A DNA stretch of 15,593 nt from CAYQUL01 sp964568925. GTDB taxonomy: Bacteria > Patescibacteriota > Microgenomatia > UBA8517. Position numbers and translations under genes: made by a program. Positions 12,441 to 15,593 of the stretch are shown here, piece after piece; within the stretch, counting starts at the first letter, position 1, and every line of letters starts with the position of its first letter. The stretch covers positions 1 to 15,593 of the forward strand of contig CAZMSJ010000020.1 of assembly GCA_964568925.1 (NCBI GenBank). Reading direction: 5' to 3'. Below the pieces are notes generated by a model. The model did not search any database, had not been told where the DNA came from, and was given only the letters and a program-made list of their open reading frames with translations.

Positions 12441-14603
12441 TTAAACAGTTGCCTTGCCTCGTGCAGCAATAACAGCTTGAGCAATGTTGTTTGGAACTTC
12501 CTCATAGTGGCTTGGCTCAACGTATGAACTTGCTCGACCTTGTGAAAGTGATCGGAGCTTGGTTGCATATCCGTTTAATTCAGCCAATGGAACTGTTCCT
12601 CTGATAATAGTAAACATTCCTCGTGTTTCTGTTCCTGAGATAGAAGCTCTCTTACTTGAGAGATCTCCAATGACGTCTCCCATAAATTCATCAGGAGTTG
12701 TAACTTCAATCTTCATGATTGGCTCAAGAAGAACCATATCTGCACGACCAGCTGCATCTTCAACAGCCATAGAACCAGCGATCTTAAAGGCCATTTCTGA
12801 TGAGTCAACATCGTGGAAACTTCCATCGTAGACGGCAACCTTCACATCAACCAATGGGTAACCAGCCAAAATACCGTTTTCGAGCTTTTCTTTAATACCC
12901 TTTTCAATTGGATTAATGTATTCCTGTGGAATAGCACCTCCACGAATTTCACTGACGAATTCAAAGCCTTCACCTCGAGATCGTGGCTCAATTCTGATTA
13001 AGCAGTGTCCATATTGTCCACGGCCTCCAGTTTGTCGGATATACTTTCCTTCTCCATTTGCAATCTTCTTGATAGATTCCTTGTATGCAACCTGTGGTGC
13101 ACCAGTCTTTGCATCTACATTAAATTCTCGCTTCATACGATCAACCAAAACTTCAAGCTGTAACTCTCCCATTCCAGAGATAATGGTCTGTCCTGTTTCT
13201 TGATTCATCTTAATTCGGAAGGTTGGATCTTCATCAGCAAGCTTGTTTAGAGCAAGACCCATCTTTTCCTGATCAACTTTTGTTGCAGGTTCAATAGCCA
13301 AAGAAATAACAGGTTCTGGGAACGTAATTGCTTCAAGAAGAATTGGATGCCCTTCGTCAGTAATGGTGTTACCGGTTGTTGTATCTCGAAGTCCAACAAC
13401 TGCAACGATTTCTCCTGCATAAGCTTCTTCAACGAGTTCTCGTTGGTCGGCATGAAGAAGAACAAGCTTTCCAATACGCTCAGTTAACTTTTTACTTGCG
13501 TTATAGACACTCTGTCCAGTTTTGAGCTTTCCAGAATAAATACGTACGTACAAAAGTCGTCCAACGTGTGGATCTGTCATGACTTTAAAAGCAAGTCCTG
13601 AGAATGGAGCTTCGTTCTTTCGTTCTCGAGTTTCGATTTCACCTGTTCGTGGGTTAATTCCTTCAACGTCAGTCAAATCGATTGGAGATGGGAGATATTC
13701 CACAACAGCATTCAAAAGAAGTTGTGTTGTTGCAGTTCGGTTGTCTCCACCCAAAATTGGGAAGAACTTAACAGTAATACAACCTTTTCGAATGGCTCGC
13801 TTGATATCAGCTTCAGTTAATTCTTCTCCATTCAAATACTTGTTCAAAGTTTCATCGTCAAATTCAGCAACCTTTTCAATCAAGTGTGCTCGATAGTGCT
13901 CTGCCATTTCTCGAAGATCTTCCGGGATTTCTTCTTCAGTCAATTTAATATCTTCAATTGCTTTATATGTGAAAGCCTTCATTTTAACCAAGTCGATAAC
14001 ACCACGAAGTTGATGTTCGTTTCCAACTGGGATTTGAATCGGAGCAGTGTTTGCACCAAGTCGCTCGTCAATAGACTTTAAACTTCCTTCAAAGTCAGCA
14101 CCAATCAAGTTCAATTTGTTTAAAATACAAATTCGTGGAACTTTGTATTTGTCAGCTTGTCGCCAGACAGTTTCAGATTGAGATTCAACACCAGTTCGTC
14201 CGTCAAAAACCATAACAGCACCATCAAGAACACGGAGTGAACGTTCAACTTCTGCAGTAAAGTCAATGTGACCAGGAGTATCAATAATGTTAATTCGGTA
14301 TTTAGCAGCTTCAACTGAAGTGTTTTCGTGAATTTCCCAGAAGGTAGTAATTGCAGCAGAAACGATAGTGATACCTCGTTCTCGCTCTTGTTCCATCCAG
14401 TCTGTTGCAGTTGTTCCATCGTCAACAGAACCGAGTTTGTAGGTTTTACCTGTTTCATAGAGAATACGTTCTGTAGTTGTTGTTTTACCTGCGTCGATGT
14501 GAGCAATAATTCCGATGTTTCGGATTTTGTCATAGGAGACCAACCGATCTTTAGTAACGGTTGAGACAATTGCGCTTTTTTTTGCTGATGCTTGTGCTGC
14601 CAT
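12441..14603 (-). CDS. fusA: elongation factor G
   Basis: EF-G (720 aa) is the translocation GTPase, also acting in ribosome recycling. The N-terminus is extended by about 20 residues (MAAQASAKKSAIV) before the family start. G1 is AHIDAGKT (34-41), the effector region ends RGITI (76-80) and G3 is DTPGH (108-112). G4 reads NKLN (162-165) where EF-G normally has NKMD. The G5 region reads FPILGGDNRT (281-290) instead of the usual PVLCGSAFKN. Domains II-V are complete, with SLAIEPATKVDQEKM, GMGELQLEVLVDRMKREF and RGMFTIIRG. It has its own promoter. It is separated from rpsG by two opposite-strand genes and from tuf by about 8 kb. Confidence 0.97.
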   Translation of the reverse strand: MAAQASAKKSAIVSTVTKDRLVSYDKIRNIGIIAHIDAGKTTTTERILYETGKTYKLGSVDDGTTATDWMEQERERGITIVSAAITTFWEIHENTSVEAAKYRINIIDTPGHIDFTAEVERSLRVLDGAVMVFDGRTGVESQSETVWRQADKYKVPRICILNKLNLIGADFEGSLKSIDERLGANTAPIQIPVGNEHQLRGVIDLVKMKAFTYKAIEDIKLTEEEIPEDLREMAEHYRAHLIEKVAEFDDETLNKYLNGEELTEADIKRAIRKGCITVKFFPILGGDNRTATTQLLLNAVVEYLPSPIDLTDVEGINPRTGEIETRERKNEAPFSGLAFKVMTDPHVGRLLYVRIYSGKLKTGQSVYNASKKLTERIGKLVLLHADQRELVEEAYAGEIVAVVGLRDTTTGNTITDEGHPILLEAITFPEPVISLAIEPATKVDQEKMGLALNKLADEDPTFRIKMNQETGQTIISGMGELQLEVLVDRMKREFNVDAKTGAPQVAYKESIKKIANGEGKYIRQTGGRGQYGHCLIRIEPRSRGEGFEFVSEIRGGAIPQEYINPIEKGIKEKLENGILAGYPLVDVKVAVYDGSFHDVDSSEMAFKIAGSMAVEDAAGRADMVLLEPIMKIEVTTPDEFMGDVIGDLSSKRASISGTETRGMFTIIRGTVPLAELNGYATKLRSLSQGRASSYVEPSHYEEVPNNIAQAVIAARGKATV

Positions 14604-14628
14604 AAAGTGTTAAGTAGTTGCGACGATG

Positions 14629-14657
14629 ATTGTATCAATCTTTAGCCCTTTAAGCAA
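14629..14657 (-). promoter_or_regulatory. sigma70-type promoter of fusA
   Basis: The minus strand shows TTGCTT (14657-14652), a 17-bp spacer and TACAAT (14634-14629), with TG giving an extended -10. It is about 25 nt before the fusA ATG and makes fusA independent of rpsG. It overlaps the start region of the divergent gene at 14670. Confidence 0.7.
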
Positions 14658-14669
14658 TAATGGAACAAT

Positions 14670-14933
14670 ATGTTGGGGTTTCTCATAAAAATAACCGTTG
14701 GAGTTGTGTTCCTTGGGGTAATCCTTCTTTTTGGGTGGCAGTTGTACCTTTTTCAAAAGGTTGAACCCACAGAAATATCGGCAGCAAGTTGTAGTGAGCT
14801 TTTTTGTAAAACAGGGATGGAGTGCAGAGAAAAGGTAGACCCAGAGCGAGATATTACGATTGTGAACAAAAAGCCAGTATTTTCATGCCAATCACAAATC
14901 AGTGTCGCCATTCAAGGTAGTTTCCTTCGATAG
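14670..14933 (+). CDS. small membrane-anchored protein with four cysteines
   Basis: I do not recognise this 87-aa protein. Residues 3-28 are one TM segment (ITVGVVFLGVILLFGWQLYLF). The rest, probably outside the cell, has four Cys (41, 46, 52, 73) spaced to allow two disulfides or a metal site. Only two basic residues near the TM, and no lipobox, argue for a simple anchor rather than a lipoprotein. It reads opposite to fusA and rpsG, in the gap that normally joins them. No Shine-Dalgarno is visible; an AATAAT 7 nt upstream of the ATG could be a -10 for a nearly leaderless transcript. It is followed by a second small membrane gene 30 nt downstream. Confidence 0.65.
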   Translation: MLGFLIKITVGVVFLGVILLFGWQLYLFQKVEPTEISAASCSELFCKTGMECREKVDPERDITIVNKKPVFSCQSQISVAIQGSFLR

Positions 14934-14963
14934 CAGACGTAGAAATTTCTGATACAGTTACTT

Positions 14964-15353
14964 ATGGCTGCAAAACAACAATCTATTGGATTCGCGAAAG
15001 GCGAGAACCTATCCCTAAAGATCCTTCAATTCTTGGCTCTTCTTTCGATGCTTCAGGCAACATATACCTTTATTCATATCGCGTTTCTTACAATTCAGGA
15101 TGGGTATTTTGTATCAAAACTCCCAATGCTATTTGTGTTTTGGATTGTTGGCTTTTTGATTAATCTGGGGCTTTTGTATAAGAAAAAGGTAGCTTGGTTT
15201 CTTAGTATTGGAATAAATGTCTATGTTTTAGCCTCGAACATTGGCACGTTTTCAAGAAGAGATATCTCGTCACTTATTGCAATAATAACCGTGTCCGTCG
15301 TTTTAACACTTTTGTTTGCCACAAAAAACGTGTTTTTGAAAAACGAAAAGTAG
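14964..15353 (+). CDS. four-TM integral membrane protein of unknown function
   Basis: I do not recognise this 129-aa protein. After a polar N-terminus (1-15) come four hydrophobic helices (about 18-45, 52-72, 77-97 and 102-122) with short basic loops (YKKK, FSRRD) and a KNEK end. The loop charges suggest both ends are cytoplasmic. No enzyme motif is visible. It sits 30 nt after the gene at 14670-14933 on the same strand and converges on rpsG with a 23-nt gap. No Shine-Dalgarno is present; TGATACAGT lies 5 nt before the ATG, so a leaderless transcript is conceivable. No clear terminator separates it from rpsG. Confidence 0.7.
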   Translation: MAAKQQSIGFAKGENLSLKILQFLALLSMLQATYTFIHIAFLTIQDGYFVSKLPMLFVFWIVGFLINLGLLYKKKVAWFLSIGINVYVLASNIGTFSRRDISSLIAIITVSVVLTLLFATKNVFLKNEK

Positions 15354-15376
15354 CCTCGAAGGTAAAAATGAAGAGC

Positions 15377-15593
15377 TTACCAGCGGAAGTGAGCAAATGC
15401 TTTGTTTGCGTCTGCAACCTTTTCAACTTCAGTTCTTTTCTTCATAGCTCCACCTTCATTGTTTAATGCATCAAGCACTTCTGATGCGAGCTTTTCAGCA
15501 AATGTGTGGAATTCTGAGTTAGATTTTGCACGAGCAGCTTCAATTAACCATCGGATAGCAAGTGTTTCTTGTCGTCGGCCTCGAACACTCATA
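15377..15593 (-). CDS. rpsG: 30S ribosomal protein S7, 3' part only (5' end beyond the window)
   Basis: The visible part is the C-terminal roughly 72 residues of S7, the primary 16S rRNA 3'-domain binder. VRGRRQETLAIRWLIEAAR matches the conserved RRNALAMRWIVEAAR region of E. coli S7, and KKRTEVEKVADANKAFAHFRW is the family C-terminus ending at Trp. The Met at 15592 is internal; the reading frame continues past the window edge. No terminator is visible downstream before the convergent membrane-protein gene. Confidence 0.95.
   Translation of the reverse strand, partial: MSVRGRRQETLAIRWLIEAARAKSNSEFHTFAEKLASEVLDALNNEGGAMKKRTEVEKVADANKAFAHFRW

Noticed and set aside
1..15593. Recoded UGA (as in SR1/Gracilibacteria)
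   Set aside because: Genes such as pnuC and the GT2 gene end at TGA at the expected family lengths, and no in-frame TGA interrupts the conserved proteins.

Overview
The window looks like a chromosomal segment of a Candidate Phyla Radiation (Patescibacteria) genome. The L3, L2, EF-Tu and EF-G sequences are bacterial and divergent. L2 and L4 have trimmed N-termini, and EF-G has altered guanine-recognition motifs. The L3 and L2 motifs resemble Microgenomates most to my eye, but that placement is an inference from memory, not a search. The standard genetic code fits: TAA, TAG and TGA all end complete genes. I see no tRNA, rRNA, CRISPR array, transposase or integrase.

The backbone is the str/S10 ribosomal region on the minus strand. 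From right to left it reads rpsG (3' end only), fusA, tuf, rpsJ, rplC, rplD, rplW, rplB (5' end only). Three foreign blocks interrupt it. (1) Two small plus-strand membrane-protein genes lie between rpsG and fusA. (2) About 8 kb lies between fusA and tuf. (3) A small membrane-protein gene and an S4-less TlyA/FtsJ-like methyltransferase gene lie between rpsJ and rplC. Recognisable sigma70-type promoters sit before fusA, tuf and rplC, so the classic operon seems to be split into separately transcribed units. The rplC unit has a leader with an intrinsic terminator before the first gene, which suggests attenuation control.

The fusA-tuf insert has three parts. Next to tuf, on the plus strand, a pnuC-nadR pair takes up nicotinamide riboside and converts it to NAD; it ends in a strong terminator. 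In the middle is a tight four-gene minus-strand operon: a degenerate methyltransferase-like domain fused to a family 2 glycosyltransferase, a SAM methyltransferase, a large multi-pass membrane protein and an FkbM methyltransferase. It probably builds or decorates a lipid-linked or surface glycan. Two nearly identical 42-nt direct repeats, each containing a terminator-like hairpin, flank this operon exactly. Next to fusA are a small two-TM protein and a self-contained two-gene unit of unknown function with its own palindrome-overlapped promoter, Shine-Dalgarno sites and terminator. A 409-nt gene-free stretch (10722-11130) holds degenerate 18-nt tandem repeats and several palindromes.

The best candidates for something new are the unknown two-gene unit with its operator-like palindrome, the repeat-flanked glycan cassette with its degenerate methyltransferase-glycosyltransferase fusion, the rplC leader attenuator, and the EF-G with non-canonical G4/G5 motifs.
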